A stretch of DNA of 64,000 nt from contig NZ_HF570108.1 in the NCBI RefSeq assembly GCF_000297395.2, positions 3,531,766-3,595,765 on the forward strand, in the 5' to 3' direction. This document shows, one piece after another, positions 23,448 through 32,340 of the stretch. The DNA comes from Micromonospora lupini str. Lupac 08 (GTDB lineage Bacteria > Actinomycetota > Actinomycetes > Mycobacteriales > Micromonosporaceae). The position numbers and the translations under genes were made by a program. A model generated the notes under the pieces. That model was not told the origin of the DNA. It did not search any database and saw nothing but the letters and a program-made list of their open reading frames with translations. How positions within the stretch are numbered: the stretch's first letter is position 1; the number at the start of each line of letters is the position of its first letter.

Positions 23448-24636
23448 GGTGCGGCCTGGGTGCGACGCGCGGCAGGACGTACGGCGGGCCGGCGAAGATC
23501 AGGTCCGACTTCAACTCCTGGTACGCCCGCTTGGGCTGGTAGTTCTCGTCGTAGATGGTGGCCAGGCCCTCCGGCGGGTCGTTGAACCAGTCCGGCACCC
23601 ACGAGTACTTGTCGCTGAAACCCCAGACGGTGTACGACAGGCAGGTGCGTACGGCGAGGCACGCCTTCATCAGCACGCTGAAGTTGGCGGCCGACGCCTG
23701 CAACCGGGGGTTGATCTCGGCGGAGTTGCCGGCCCGGACGGCCTCGGTCATCTCGCTGCGGACGTCGACCTCGGTGAACGCGGTGGCCAGACCGAGACCG
23801 GCGAACCGCTTCAGGGCAGCGGTCACCTGGAGGGTGTCGAAGTTGCCGTACTGAGTGCCCAGGTGGCCCTGCGAGCCGACGCCGTCGATCGGGACGCCCT
23901 GTGCGCGCAGCCCCTTGGCCATGTCGTAGACGAACTGCGTCTTGTCGTCGGCCGGGTTGCCGGAGCCGAACGCCTCGATGTTGTAGTCGTTGTAGAACAG
24001 CAGCGCCCTGGGATCGGCGGCGCGGGCCCAGCGGAACGCGTCGGCGATGTAGTCGGGGCCGAGGTTCTGCGCCCAGAAACCCTTGTAGTGCAGAGTCGAC
24101 GGGGTGTCCCAGGGGTCGCTGACCGCCTCGTTGACGACGTCCCACTGCCAGATCCTGCCCTGGTAGCGCTTGACGACTGTGGTGATGTGCTTGCGCAGCA
24201 GCTCGCGCAGCTCCTGCTTGCTGATGCTGCCGTCGGCGACGCCGCTGGTCAGCCAGGCGGGCAGTTGGCTGTGCCAGACCAGCACGTGGCCGCGCACGGC
24301 CTGCCTGTTGCGCGCGGCGAACTCGACGAGCTGGTCGGCGGCCGTCCAGTCGTAGGTGCCGCGGGTGGGCTCCAGGCTCTCCCACTTCATCGCGTTCTCG
24401 GCGGTGACCGAGGAGAACTCGGAGGCGGCCAGCCGACGGTACTGCGGGTCGCCGGCGTCGTTGAGGGCTGTCGCGTTCACCGCGGTGCCGATCTTCAGGC
24501 CGTGGCGCTGGCCGAGGGCCGCGAGGGTCTGCGTGGTCGGGTCGTACGGCCGGCTCGCGGTGGCCGGTAACGCGTTCAACGCCGCAGCGGTCGCGACGGC
24601 GACGACGCCGGCGCTGATCCACCGTCTTGGCTTCAT
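23443..24636 (-). CDS. Secreted endo-1,4-beta-xylanase, GH10
   Basis: 397 residues: a signal peptide (to about ATA27), then a single GH10 barrel without a carbohydrate-binding module. The acid/base Glu170 is in WDVVNEA, and the nucleophile Glu289 is in TEVDVR. Other GH10 landmarks are TAENAMKWESL, GHVLVWHSQLP, YNDYNIE and YTVWGFSDKYSWVP. It cleaves xylan backbones outside the cell. The ATG is preceded by AAGGAAGG. A well-formed promoter (24744-24772) and operator-like sequences lie upstream, suggesting control by a sugar-responsive repressor. It is a one-gene unit with its own terminator. Confidence 0.95.
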   Translation of the reverse strand: MKPRRWISAGVVAVATAAALNALPATASRPYDPTTQTLAALGQRHGLKIGTAVNATALNDAGDPQYRRLAASEFSSVTAENAMKWESLEPTRGTYDWTAADQLVEFAARNRQAVRGHVLVWHSQLPAWLTSGVADGSISKQELRELLRKHITTVVKRYQGRIWQWDVVNEAVSDPWDTPSTLHYKGFWAQNLGPDYIADAFRWARAADPRALLFYNDYNIEAFGSGNPADDKTQFVYDMAKGLRAQGVPIDGVGSQGHLGTQYGNFDTLQVTAALKRFAGLGLATAFTEVDVRSEMTEAVRAGNSAEINPRLQASAANFSVLMKACLAVRTCLSYTVWGFSDKYSWVPDWFNDPPEGLATIYDENYQPKRAYQELKSDLIFAGPPYVLPRVAPRPHR

Positions 24637-24743
24637 CTGCCTTCCTTTCGGTGATGATCGACAGGTGTCGATCTTTGAAGGGAGGGTGCGGCCCGGATGT
24701 CATGGGGGCGTGGGGCGGGACGAGGACCGGAAACTCGTTCGAA

Positions 24744-24772
24744 ACGTTATGGCCGTCGATGGGCCCCGTCAA
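24744..24772 (-). promoter_or_regulatory. Xylanase promoter with operator-like overlap
   Basis: Minus strand TTGACG (24772-24767) and TAACGT (24749-24744) are separated by 17 bases. Just after the -10, CGTTTCGAACG (minus strand, about 24737-24747) has CGTT/AACG arms like a LacI-type site. The -35 reads on as TTGACGGGG, shared with the GH81 and GH18 genes. Confidence 0.65.
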
Positions 24773-24831
24773 CTCTGAAAACTTCCGGAAAAGAGTCGGG
24801 TGAGCTGCGCGGCTGTGGACAGTCGTCGGAT

Positions 24832-24840
24832 GAAAGTTTC
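24832..24840. promoter_or_regulatory. GAAAGTTTC site upstream of the xylanase promoter
   Basis: GAAAGTTTC is a perfect 4+1+4 inverted repeat 60 bases upstream of the xylanase -35. Related GAAANTTTC elements have been reported near actinomycete xylanase genes; the link here is inference. Confidence 0.4.
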
Positions 24841-24860
24841 GAGGGTGCGTCCGCTCACGA

Positions 24861-24906
24861 CAGTGGGGACGGCACCGACCGCGATGAGTCGGTGCCGTCC
24901 CCACTG
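24861..24906 (-). terminator. Strong terminator after the carboxylase gene
   Basis: CAGTGGGGACGGCACCGAC pairs perfectly over 19 bases with the segment at 24888-24906 around an 8-base loop. It lies 14 bases beyond the carboxylase stop and also insulates the xylanase promoter region. Confidence 0.85.
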
Positions 24907-24920
24907 GCAGGGCGAGGGCC

Positions 24921-27900
24921 CTACCGCAGACGCGCCTCGATGGCCTCGATGACGCGCGGACGCAGCTCGGCGGCGCGGATGACGGCGTCCACCGAGCCGA
25001 CCTCGACGGCACGTTGGATGTTGTGCACCCGGTCGAACTCCGTGGCCACCTCACCGAGCTTCTCCGCCCGCACCGACGAGCGCAGCTCGTCGAGCTCGGC
25101 GGCCAGCGCGGCGCGCTCGGTGCCGGCCGCGGCGGCGACACGGGCCTCCAGGGCCCGCACCCGCTCGTCGGCGGCCGTACGGGCGTTGACGTCGGCGGAG
25201 AACACCACCGCCGCGGCGGGAGCACCGCCGAGCACCGAGGCGAACGACCCCTCAAGCGCGAGCACCGTCATGCTCGGGTTCAGCGCCTTCGAGAACACCA
25301 CGAACGCGCCGCCGTGGTAGCGCGAGATCACGCAGAACACGATCGGACCCTGGAAGTTCACGATCGCCCGGCCGATCTCCGCGCCGTACTCCAGTTGCAG
25401 CTTGCGCATCGACTCGGGCGAGCCGTCGAAGCCGGACAGGTTCGCCAGCACGACCAGGGGCCGGTTGCCGCTGGCCGCGTTGATGGCCCGCGCGGCCTTC
25501 TTCGACGAGCGGGGGAACAGCGTGCCCGCCGTGTAGGTGTCCGGGCCGTCGGTGGGCGGGAACCCGCGTCGCGGTACCGACCGGGACTCGATGCCGAGCA
25601 GGCACACCGGGATGCCACCGAGGTGGGCGTCCTGCACCACCGCGGTGTCGGCGTCGGCCATGCCCGCCCACCGCTCCAGCACCGGGTGGTCCTGGTCGGC
25701 GAGGGCCCGCAGCACCGTCCGGATGTCGAACGGCTTCTTGCGGTCCGGGTTGGCCTCGGCGGAGAAGATCTCACCGACCGTGCGGAAGGGGCTGCCGGCC
25801 ACGTCGTGCGGGAACGCCGAGACGTCGCGGTCCACCGGGTCGGTGGTGGTCGCCCGCCGTGGCGCGTCCTCGCCGGGCGCGACGTACGTGTGCTCGTAGT
25901 GGGCCATCAGCACGTCCCGCGCGGCGGTCAGGTTCGGCGCCCAGTACTGCGCCTGCCCGTTCGGCCCCATCACCCGGTCGTAGCCGCCGATGCCGAAGTT
26001 GTCCTCGGCGGACACCCCGCCGGAGAAGTCGAGCGACTGCTTGCCGGTGAGCACCATCGCCGAGTCCGGCGTCATCACCAGGACGCCCTTGGTGTGCATG
26101 AGCATCGTGGCCTCGGCGTTCCAGTACGGCTGCGCGCCGACGTTGATGCCCGCCACGACGATGTTGATCTCGCCGCCGGCCTGGGTGAACTTGACGATCC
26201 GCTTGAGCGCGGCGGCCACCCAGTCCATGTTCTCCGTGCCCGAGGTCATCGAGATCCGGGCTCCGGCGGACAGCGCCCACCACTCCAGCGGCACCCGCAT
26301 CCGCTCCGCCAGGTCCAGCGCGGCGATCACCCGCCGGCACTCCGGCTCGGACAGGGCGCCCAACGACTTCGTCGGGTCGCCGAGCAGCACCACGCGGGTG
26401 ACACCCTCCGGGTGCAGCGTGGCAGGCGTGGTGACGACACCGGCGACGATCGCGGCGCGGTTGCGCCCCTTCGGCCGGTCCACCGGCACCAGCGCGTGCG
26501 CGTCGTCCAGGTCGTGCTCGACGAAGTCACCGAGCCGGCTGGTCAACTCGTACGGGTACACCGTGTTGCGGCTGCTGGCCCGCAGCACCTTCAGCCGGTA
26601 CTCGTCGAGCGGCTCCACCGGCTCGACCGGCGGCTCGCCCACGGCCAGCTCCGCGCCGCCCGCGGCGTCGAACGAGATCCGTACCGCGATCTTGGTCAGC
26701 TCGCCGGTGCGACGGTCGCGCTGCCGCGCGATGAACAGGATCTCCTCCAGGCCCGCGCCCACTGTCGTCGGGCGCACGCGCCCGGCGATCATCTCCATCT
26801 CCTCGCGGGTCAGCTCGCTCGGCGGCCAGACGTAGACCACGATCCGGTTGGTGGTGAAGCGCGTCTTCGACGGCCGCCGCGACTGGGCCCGGCGGATCGA
26901 GTCGAGGCAGGCCGCGACCGCGTCCTCGGCGGTCGGCAGCGCCACCAGCCGGCCGTCCTGCTCGCGCAGCTCGGTCAGGTCGCGGACCTGGGCGAACGCG
27001 ACGAGGCGTTCGTCGGCCGGGTTCTCCCGCGCCACGCACTGGAAGAGGTAGACCTCCTCGTCGGACGACGGCAGCCGGGTCAGGTCGAACTTGTGCAGCC
27101 GCTCCAACTGCATCCGCTGCGCGATGTACGGGTGCAGACCGCGGATCAGCCGGTCCTCGACCATTGCGCCGTCCGACGGGCGGAAGGTGAAGTGGTGGTG
27201 CATGACCGCGCCGCCGCGACCCGCGACGGTGGCGGTGAGCCGACGGACCTGCGCCGGCAACGGGTGTGCGGCGATCACCTGGAGCAGCGCGGCGGCCATG
27301 GCGTCGAAGTCCTCCGGCTGGTTCTCCCAGGCGAGGTAGATGTCGGCGTCGACGGAGTCCTCGTCGCCGGCCAACTCGGCGAGCCCTCGGAGCGCGCCAC
27401 CCAGCGCGTCGAAGCTCACCGCCGCGGAGACCACACTGGAGTCCGCGCGTTCGGCGACCACGAAGGCGCAGTCGGCGACCTCGCGGGTCCGCACCCGGGT
27501 GAGGGCCTTGTTGCCGTAGTAGCGGCGGGTGAGCACCTCCAGCATGACCGTGTTGTCCAGGTGGTCACGGACCAGGCGCTGGCCGAGCAGGCGCACCAGC
27601 GGTTCGGTGCTGCGGACCATCTCGGCGATGCGCTCGGCGCGGTCGGGGGCGTCCGGCTGCGCGTCCAGGTGCCGCAGGTGCGCCCGGATCTGGGCGTAGA
27701 CACGGGCCCGGTTACGGCGCAGCAGCGGCTGCGCGAACCAGGCGAACACCACGCCCCGGGCCAGGTCGGCGATGGCGGGGAAGCGGACCTGCGTCGCGGC
27801 GATCAGCCGCTCCAGCGCCAGGCCGGCGGGCTCGCGCAGTGACTCGTCCGGCGGGGTCTCCCGCAGCCACTCGCGCAGCAGCGACGCCACGACCGTGGCG

Positions 27901-30380
27901 TCGGCGGACGCGCGCTGCTGGGCCAGGAAGATCCGGAACACGGCGGCTTCCAGGCCGGGGGAGCGCTCCAGGTCGGTGACGCCGTAGTGGCTGAGTGCCT
28001 TGGCGAGCCTGGCCTGGAAGGCGTCGGGCAGCCCGGCCCGCTCCACGTCGAGGCTCTGCAGGTAGGTGTGGAAGTACTCCCGGGCGCTGCGGACGTGGGC
28101 GCCGCCGTCCTCGCCGGTCGGCCGGTTGCGGCTCAGCTCGGCCAGGTCGGCGAACACCTCGACGAGGTCCACCTCGGCCGCCAGCGGCCGGTGCCCGTCC
28201 TCGGCGGCCAACCGCCGCACGACGAGGTAGTCGTCGAGCACCCGGCGGTCGTCGTGCGGGTCGACGTCGAAACCGAGCAGCAGGCCGCGCAGATCCTCCT
28301 GGCCGCGCCTGCTGCGCTCGTGCGCCGCCGCGTTGTCGTCGGCGGCGGGCAGGTCCAGCTCGACGCTGGCGACGCTCGGGCCGGCGGCGGCCTCGGTGCC
28401 CTCGTCGGCGAGCGGCTCCAGCCGCAGTAGCGGCGCGCCGGCCTCCACCTGGCTGCCCACCGAGACGGCGCACTCCTTGAGCCGGGCCCTGAACGGCGCG
28501 CGCAGCACCGTCTCCATCTTCATGGCCTCCAGCACCAGCACCGGTGCTCCCGCCTCGACCTCGTCGCCGACCTCCAGTGGGGTGGCGACGACAAGCGCGG
28601 GCATGGGGGAACGCAGGACACCGCCCTCGTCGCGGCTGACCCGGTGCGTCACACCGTCCACCTCGACGAGGTGGGTCGGCCCGTGCGTGCCGGTGAGCAG
28701 GCGGTACCGGATGCCGTTGACGACGATCTGGCCGGTGTGCCTGTCGAAGCGGTCAAGCTCGACGTCGGCGGTGCGCACGGCGCCGCCCGCCTCGATGCCG
28801 ACGCGGAACCGGTGTGCCCCGATCCGCGCCACCCGCATCCGGTACGTGGCGCCGCGCAGCTTGAGGTCCAGCGGCCGGCCGCTGGCGTGCTGCACCTGCG
28901 GGCGGCCACCGGCGGCGGTCGACAGCAGCCGCTGCCGCTCGGCGCGCTCCTCCTCCTCGTACGACTCGATGGCGGCGGCGGCCAGGGCGACCGCGGAGTG
29001 CCGGTGCGTCACGAGTCGACCCTCGCCCCGGACCCGGTCGATCCAGCCGGTGTCGGCACTGGCGTCGATGATCTCGGGCTGGTCGAGCAGATCGAGCACG
29101 AAGCTCTTGTTCGTCGCGCCGCCCTCGATGATCACCGTGGTGTTGGCCATCGCCCGCCGCAGCTTGCCGAGCGCCTCGTCGCGGTCACGCCCGTACGCGA
29201 TGATCTTCGCGATCATCGAGTCGAAGTCGGCCGGAATGGTGTCGCCCTCGCTGACGCCGGTGTCCACCCGGATGCCCGGGCCGGCGGGCAGGTCCAGCCG
29301 CGCGATGCGCCCCGGTGACGGCGCGAAGTCGCGGTCCGGGTCCTCGGCGTTGAGTCGGGCCTCGATGGCGTGCCCGCGCTCGGCCGGCGGCTCGCCGACC
29401 AGCCGGCCGCCGGAGGCGACGTGCAGTTGTGCCTTGACCAGGTCGAATCCGGTGGTCAGCTCGGTGATCGGGTGCTCGACCTGCAGGCGGGTGTTGACCT
29501 CCAGGAAGGCGAACAGCCGGTCGCCGGGGTGGTAGAGGAACTCGACGGTCGCCGCGCCCCGGTAGCCGACCGCCACGGCGAGCCGCTCCGCCGAGGTCTT
29601 CAGCTCGGCCGCCTGGGACGCGTCGAGCACCGGCGAGGCCGACTCCTCGATGACCTTCTGGTTGCGTCGCTGCACCGAGCAGTCGCGTACGCCGAGCGCC
29701 CACGCGGTGCCCTGGCCGTCGGCGATCACCTGGACCTCGACGTGCCGGGCGCCGGTGACCAGGCGCTCCAGGAACACGATGCCGCTGCCGAACGCCCGCG
29801 CCGCCTCCTGGCTGGTGCGCTCGTACGCGTCGGCGAGTTCGGCCTCGTTGGTGATCACGCGGATGCCGCGCCCGCCGCCACCGGCCGTCGCCTTCAGCAT
29901 GAGCGGGTAGCCGATGCTGGCCGCCGCCGTCCGGGCGGCGTCCAGGGTCTCGACGGCGCCGCGGCTCCACGGCGCGACAGGCACGCCGACCTCCTCGGCG
30001 ATCAGCTTCGCGCCGATCTTGTCGCCGAGCTGGCGCATGGCCTCGGGGCTCGGCCCGACGAACGTGACGCCGATCTTCTCGCACAGCTCCGCGAACGCCG
30101 GATCCTCGGCGACGAAGCCCCAGCCGACCCACGCGGCGTCGGCGCCGGTCTCGGTCAGGGCGCGCTCCAGCGTCGCCAGGTTCAGGTACGGGCGGGCGGA
30201 CGCCGGACCCAGGTCGTACGCGATGTCCGCCTCGCGCACGAAGGTGGCCGTGCGGTCGACGTCGGTGTGGAGGGCGACCGTCTCGATCCGGCTGCCCGTC
30301 TCCGCGGCCAGCTCTCGGACCGCGTGGATGAGCCGCATGGCAGCTTCACCACGGTTGACGATGGCGACACGGTTGAACAC
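24921..30380 (-). CDS. Single-chain multidomain biotin-dependent acyl-CoA carboxylase
   Basis: A 1,819-residue protein containing a whole carboxylase. Biotin carboxylase comes first (GGGGRGIR ATP loop, EVNTRLQVEHPITEL, about 1-480). The biotin carrier domain follows, with LEAMKMET (Lys is biotinylated, about residue 630), then a long helical central region. The N and C halves of the carboxyltransferase end the chain (NIVVAGINVGAQPYWNAEA, NLSGFDGSPESMRK, YHGGAFVVFSKALNP). This order matches eukaryotic-type ACC and the actinobacterial single-chain long-chain acyl-CoA carboxylase, not the usual split AccA/AccD subunits. GTG 30380 (VFNRVAIVNRGE) is the start, with AAAGGGG ten bases before it. Acetyl-CoA or longer acyl-CoA could be the substrate. 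Confidence 0.92.
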   Translation of the reverse strand: MFNRVAIVNRGEAAMRLIHAVRELAAETGSRIETVALHTDVDRTATFVREADIAYDLGPASARPYLNLATLERALTETGADAAWVGWGFVAEDPAFAELCEKIGVTFVGPSPEAMRQLGDKIGAKLIAEEVGVPVAPWSRGAVETLDAARTAAASIGYPLMLKATAGGGGRGIRVITNEAELADAYERTSQEAARAFGSGIVFLERLVTGARHVEVQVIADGQGTAWALGVRDCSVQRRNQKVIEESASPVLDASQAAELKTSAERLAVAVGYRGAATVEFLYHPGDRLFAFLEVNTRLQVEHPITELTTGFDLVKAQLHVASGGRLVGEPPAERGHAIEARLNAEDPDRDFAPSPGRIARLDLPAGPGIRVDTGVSEGDTIPADFDSMIAKIIAYGRDRDEALGKLRRAMANTTVIIEGGATNKSFVLDLLDQPEIIDASADTGWIDRVRGEGRLVTHRHSAVALAAAAIESYEEEERAERQRLLSTAAGGRPQVQHASGRPLDLKLRGATYRMRVARIGAHRFRVGIEAGGAVRTADVELDRFDRHTGQIVVNGIRYRLLTGTHGPTHLVEVDGVTHRVSRDEGGVLRSPMPALVVATPLEVGDEVEAGAPVLVLEAMKMETVLRAPFRARLKECAVSVGSQVEAGAPLLRLEPLADEGTEAAAGPSVASVELDLPAADDNAAAHERSRRGQEDLRGLLLGFDVDPHDDRRVLDDYLVVRRLAAEDGHRPLAAEVDLVEVFADLAELSRNRPTGEDGGAHVRSAREYFHTYLQSLDVERAGLPDAFQARLAKALSHYGVTDLERSPGLEAAVFRIFLAQQRASADATVVASLLREWLRETPPDESLREPAGLALERLIAATQVRFPAIADLARGVVFAWFAQPLLRRNRARVYAQIRAHLRHLDAQPDAPDRAERIAEMVRSTEPLVRLLGQRLVRDHLDNTVMLEVLTRRYYGNKALTRVRTREVADCAFVVAERADSSVVSAAVSFDALGGALRGLAELAGDEDSVDADIYLAWENQPEDFDAMAAALLQVIAAHPLPAQVRRLTATVAGRGGAVMHHHFTFRPSDGAMVEDRLIRGLHPYIAQRMQLERLHKFDLTRLPSSDEEVYLFQCVARENPADERLVAFAQVRDLTELREQDGRLVALPTAEDAVAACLDSIRRAQSRRPSKTRFTTNRIVVYVWPPSELTREEMEMIAGRVRPTTVGAGLEEILFIARQRDRRTGELTKIAVRISFDAAGGAELAVGEPPVEPVEPLDEYRLKVLRASSRNTVYPYELTSRLGDFVEHDLDDAHALVPVDRPKGRNRAAIVAGVVTTPATLHPEGVTRVVLLGDPTKSLGALSEPECRRVIAALDLAERMRVPLEWWALSAGARISMTSGTENMDWVAAALKRIVKFTQAGGEINIVVAGINVGAQPYWNAEATMLMHTKGVLVMTPDSAMVLTGKQSLDFSGGVSAEDNFGIGGYDRVMGPNGQAQYWAPNLTAARDVLMAHYEHTYVAPGEDAPRRATTTDPVDRDVSAFPHDVAGSPFRTVGEIFSAEANPDRKKPFDIRTVLRALADQDHPVLERWAGMADADTAVVQDAHLGGIPVCLLGIESRSVPRRGFPPTDGPDTYTAGTLFPRSSKKAARAINAASGNRPLVVLANLSGFDGSPESMRKLQLEYGAEIGRAIVNFQGPIVFCVISRYHGGAFVVFSKALNPSMTVLALEGSFASVLGGAPAAAVVFSADVNARTAADERVRALEARVAAAAGTERAALAAELDELRSSVRAEKLGEVATEFDRVHNIQRAVEVGSVDAVIRAAELRPRVIEAIEARLR

Positions 30381-30759
30381 CCGACTGACCCCTTTGGTAG
30401 ACCATGATGTGCGTGCCGGTAGTTGACGGCTCCCGGCAGTGGTCACTTTTCCGGCTCCGGACGGACGGCGCCATGGTGCAACCGCCGAACCGACAGTCGC
30501 TCTGTTGTAGGAACCCAACAAAACTTTTTGGCTGTCGGGGCGTGGGTGTCGGATCTCCGCCCGATCCTCGGCGTGGATGCCCAGATGTCCGCTTCGAGGT
30601 CTTTGCGGCTATTGGTGGTGGTTGGGGTCGGGCCGGCCCGCCACGAAGAGGCCACCTCCGGTACGGCAGCCGTCTGTCATACATTCATATGTATCGCACG
30701 AATCATCCTTACGCTCGGCCTGCCCAGCTCAACGGGTACCGGCGTCGAGGGGATGAGCG
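30381..30759. other. 379-base intergenic region with AT-rich palindrome
   Basis: This region separates the carboxylase from the divergent metallophosphoesterase. It is less GC-rich than average, with an A/T patch near 30507-30530 and the inverted repeat ATACAT-TCAT-ATGTAT at 30679-30694. The latter lies 66-81 bases before the plus-strand start and is a plausible promoter or operator. No convincing coding frame was seen. Confidence 0.5.
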
Positions 30760-32121
30760 GTGTTGACCAGAAGAAGCAGATCCGCGTTCGTGGCGGCGGT
30801 CGCGGCGACGGTTGTCGCGGTGGCCGCAGGCGCGTTCGCCGGCGGCACGGCGAGCGCCGCCGAGCCCTCGCCGTTCACAGTCGTCGACGGCGCGATCCGT
30901 ACGGCGACCGGCACCCCGACGCCCGCCTCCGGCACCCACGCCTCGCTCTGGGGCAACTCGAGCTCCGCCACCACAAGCGTCGCCGGCTCGGGGCGGGTGC
31001 TGATCGGCGCCATCGGCGACAACTGCCAGGGCTGGCCGACCGTGCGGGTGACAGTCGACGGCGTCAGCGTCGGCCAGACGACGATCGTCAGCGCGACCAG
31101 CTACGGCACCTATCCCGTCGGCGCGGCGGTCGGGGCGGGTCAGCACACCGTGCGGATCCAGTTCGTGAACGACTTCCGGGCCGAGTCCTGCGACCGCAAC
31201 GTCCACATCGCGTACGCGCGGATGGAGACCCCGGGCGCCACGGACACGACCTTCAGCTTCGCCGTCCTGCCGGACACCCAGCAGGAGGTGCTGAACAGCG
31301 CGGACACCCGGTTCCGCAACCGTACGGACTGGCTGGTGCGCAACCGGTCCGCACTGGACCTGCGCTTCGTGGCCTCCTCCGGTGACGTGGTCAACTGGGA
31401 CACCCCCGACCACTCCCAGTACGTCATCGCCCGCGACGCGATGCGCCCGATCGAGGCCGCCGGCATCCCGTACGCGCTGGCGATCGGCAACCACGACACC
31501 CAGGCCACCGGCGTCGGTGGCTCGGCCCGCGACCCGGCACACACCCGGGAACTCGTCCGGGACACCACGGTGTTCAACCAGTTCTTCACCGTCGGCCAGT
31601 ACGGCGCGGTGCAGGGGCAGTTCGAGAGCGGGAAGGTCGACAACTCGTACTCCACCTTCTCGGCCGGCGGGGCGCAGTGGATGGTGCTGACCCTCGAACT
31701 CTGGCCCCGGGTCGAGGCCGTCGCCTGGGCCCGCGCCGTCGTCGCCGCCCACCCCCGGCACAACGTCATCGTCGTCACCCACGACTACATCGACGGCAGC
31801 GGCGCCATCGAGCAGAGCGCGTCGTACGGCGCGACCAGCCCCCAGTACCTCTTCGACAACCTGGTCAAGCAGTACGCCAACATCCGTTTCCTCTTCTCCG
31901 GGCACGTCGGTGTCGCCGGCAACCGGGTCGACACCGGTGTCAACGGCAACAAGATCTACTCATTCCTCCAGACCTTCCACTCCAACACCACGAACCCGGT
32001 GCGGCTGGTCGAGATCGACACGGCGGCCAACTCGCTGCGCACCTGGATCAACGCGCCCTACACGAACGAGTCGTTCCCCGAGTACGACAGGTCGTTCACC
32101 GGCATCGGCGTCCTGCGCTGA
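30760..32121 (+). CDS. Secreted metallophosphoesterase with N-terminal xylan-type carbohydrate-binding domain
   Basis: The 453-residue product has an Ala-rich signal peptide (to about SAA34), then a beta-sandwich of about 105 residues (WGNSSSATTSVAGSGRVLIG, WPTVRVTVDGVSVG, FVNDFRAESCDRNVHIAYAR). The ND...CDRN ending is like calcium-dependent CBM60-type modules. The calcineurin-like phosphoesterase domain follows, with VLPDTQ, SGDVVNW, GNHD, VTHDY and SGHVG supplying the di-metal ligands. It would hydrolyse a phosphate ester or diester while held on polysaccharide or wall glycan. GTG 30760 has GAGGGGATG just upstream. A perfect terminator follows. Confidence 0.85.
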   Translation: MLTRRSRSAFVAAVAATVVAVAAGAFAGGTASAAEPSPFTVVDGAIRTATGTPTPASGTHASLWGNSSSATTSVAGSGRVLIGAIGDNCQGWPTVRVTVDGVSVGQTTIVSATSYGTYPVGAAVGAGQHTVRIQFVNDFRAESCDRNVHIAYARMETPGATDTTFSFAVLPDTQQEVLNSADTRFRNRTDWLVRNRSALDLRFVASSGDVVNWDTPDHSQYVIARDAMRPIEAAGIPYALAIGNHDTQATGVGGSARDPAHTRELVRDTTVFNQFFTVGQYGAVQGQFESGKVDNSYSTFSAGGAQWMVLTLELWPRVEAVAWARAVVAAHPRHNVIVVTHDYIDGSGAIEQSASYGATSPQYLFDNLVKQYANIRFLFSGHVGVAGNRVDTGVNGNKIYSFLQTFHSNTTNPVRLVEIDTAANSLRTWINAPYTNESFPEYDRSFTGIGVLR

Positions 32122-32137
32122 CCCCGGACACCGCCCA

Positions 32138-32171
32138 CGGAGGGCGTGCGAGCACTGTCGCACGCCCTCCG
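32138..32171 (+). terminator. Terminator after the metallophosphoesterase
   Basis: CGGAGGGCGTGCG and its complement at 32159-32171 form a perfect 13-bp stem with an 8-base loop. Confidence 0.85.
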
Positions 32172-32340
32172 GGCGTCCGTAGTTGATCAAGACGGTGTGG
32201 GCGGTTCACGTCGACAGTCCCTCGCGTTCATCGTCGGGTGATCGGCTGGCCAGGAAGATCACCGCCGGCCCGGCCCAGCCGCCCGTCCGGCACGAACCTC
32301 CGGGCACGGCCCGGAACCGCACCGAAGGAAAGGAACGGCG

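Noticed and set aside
30381..30521. N-terminal extension of the carboxylase by 47 residues
   Set aside because: The biotin carboxylase fold begins at VFNRVAIVNRGE, and GTG 30380 has a suitable ribosome site.
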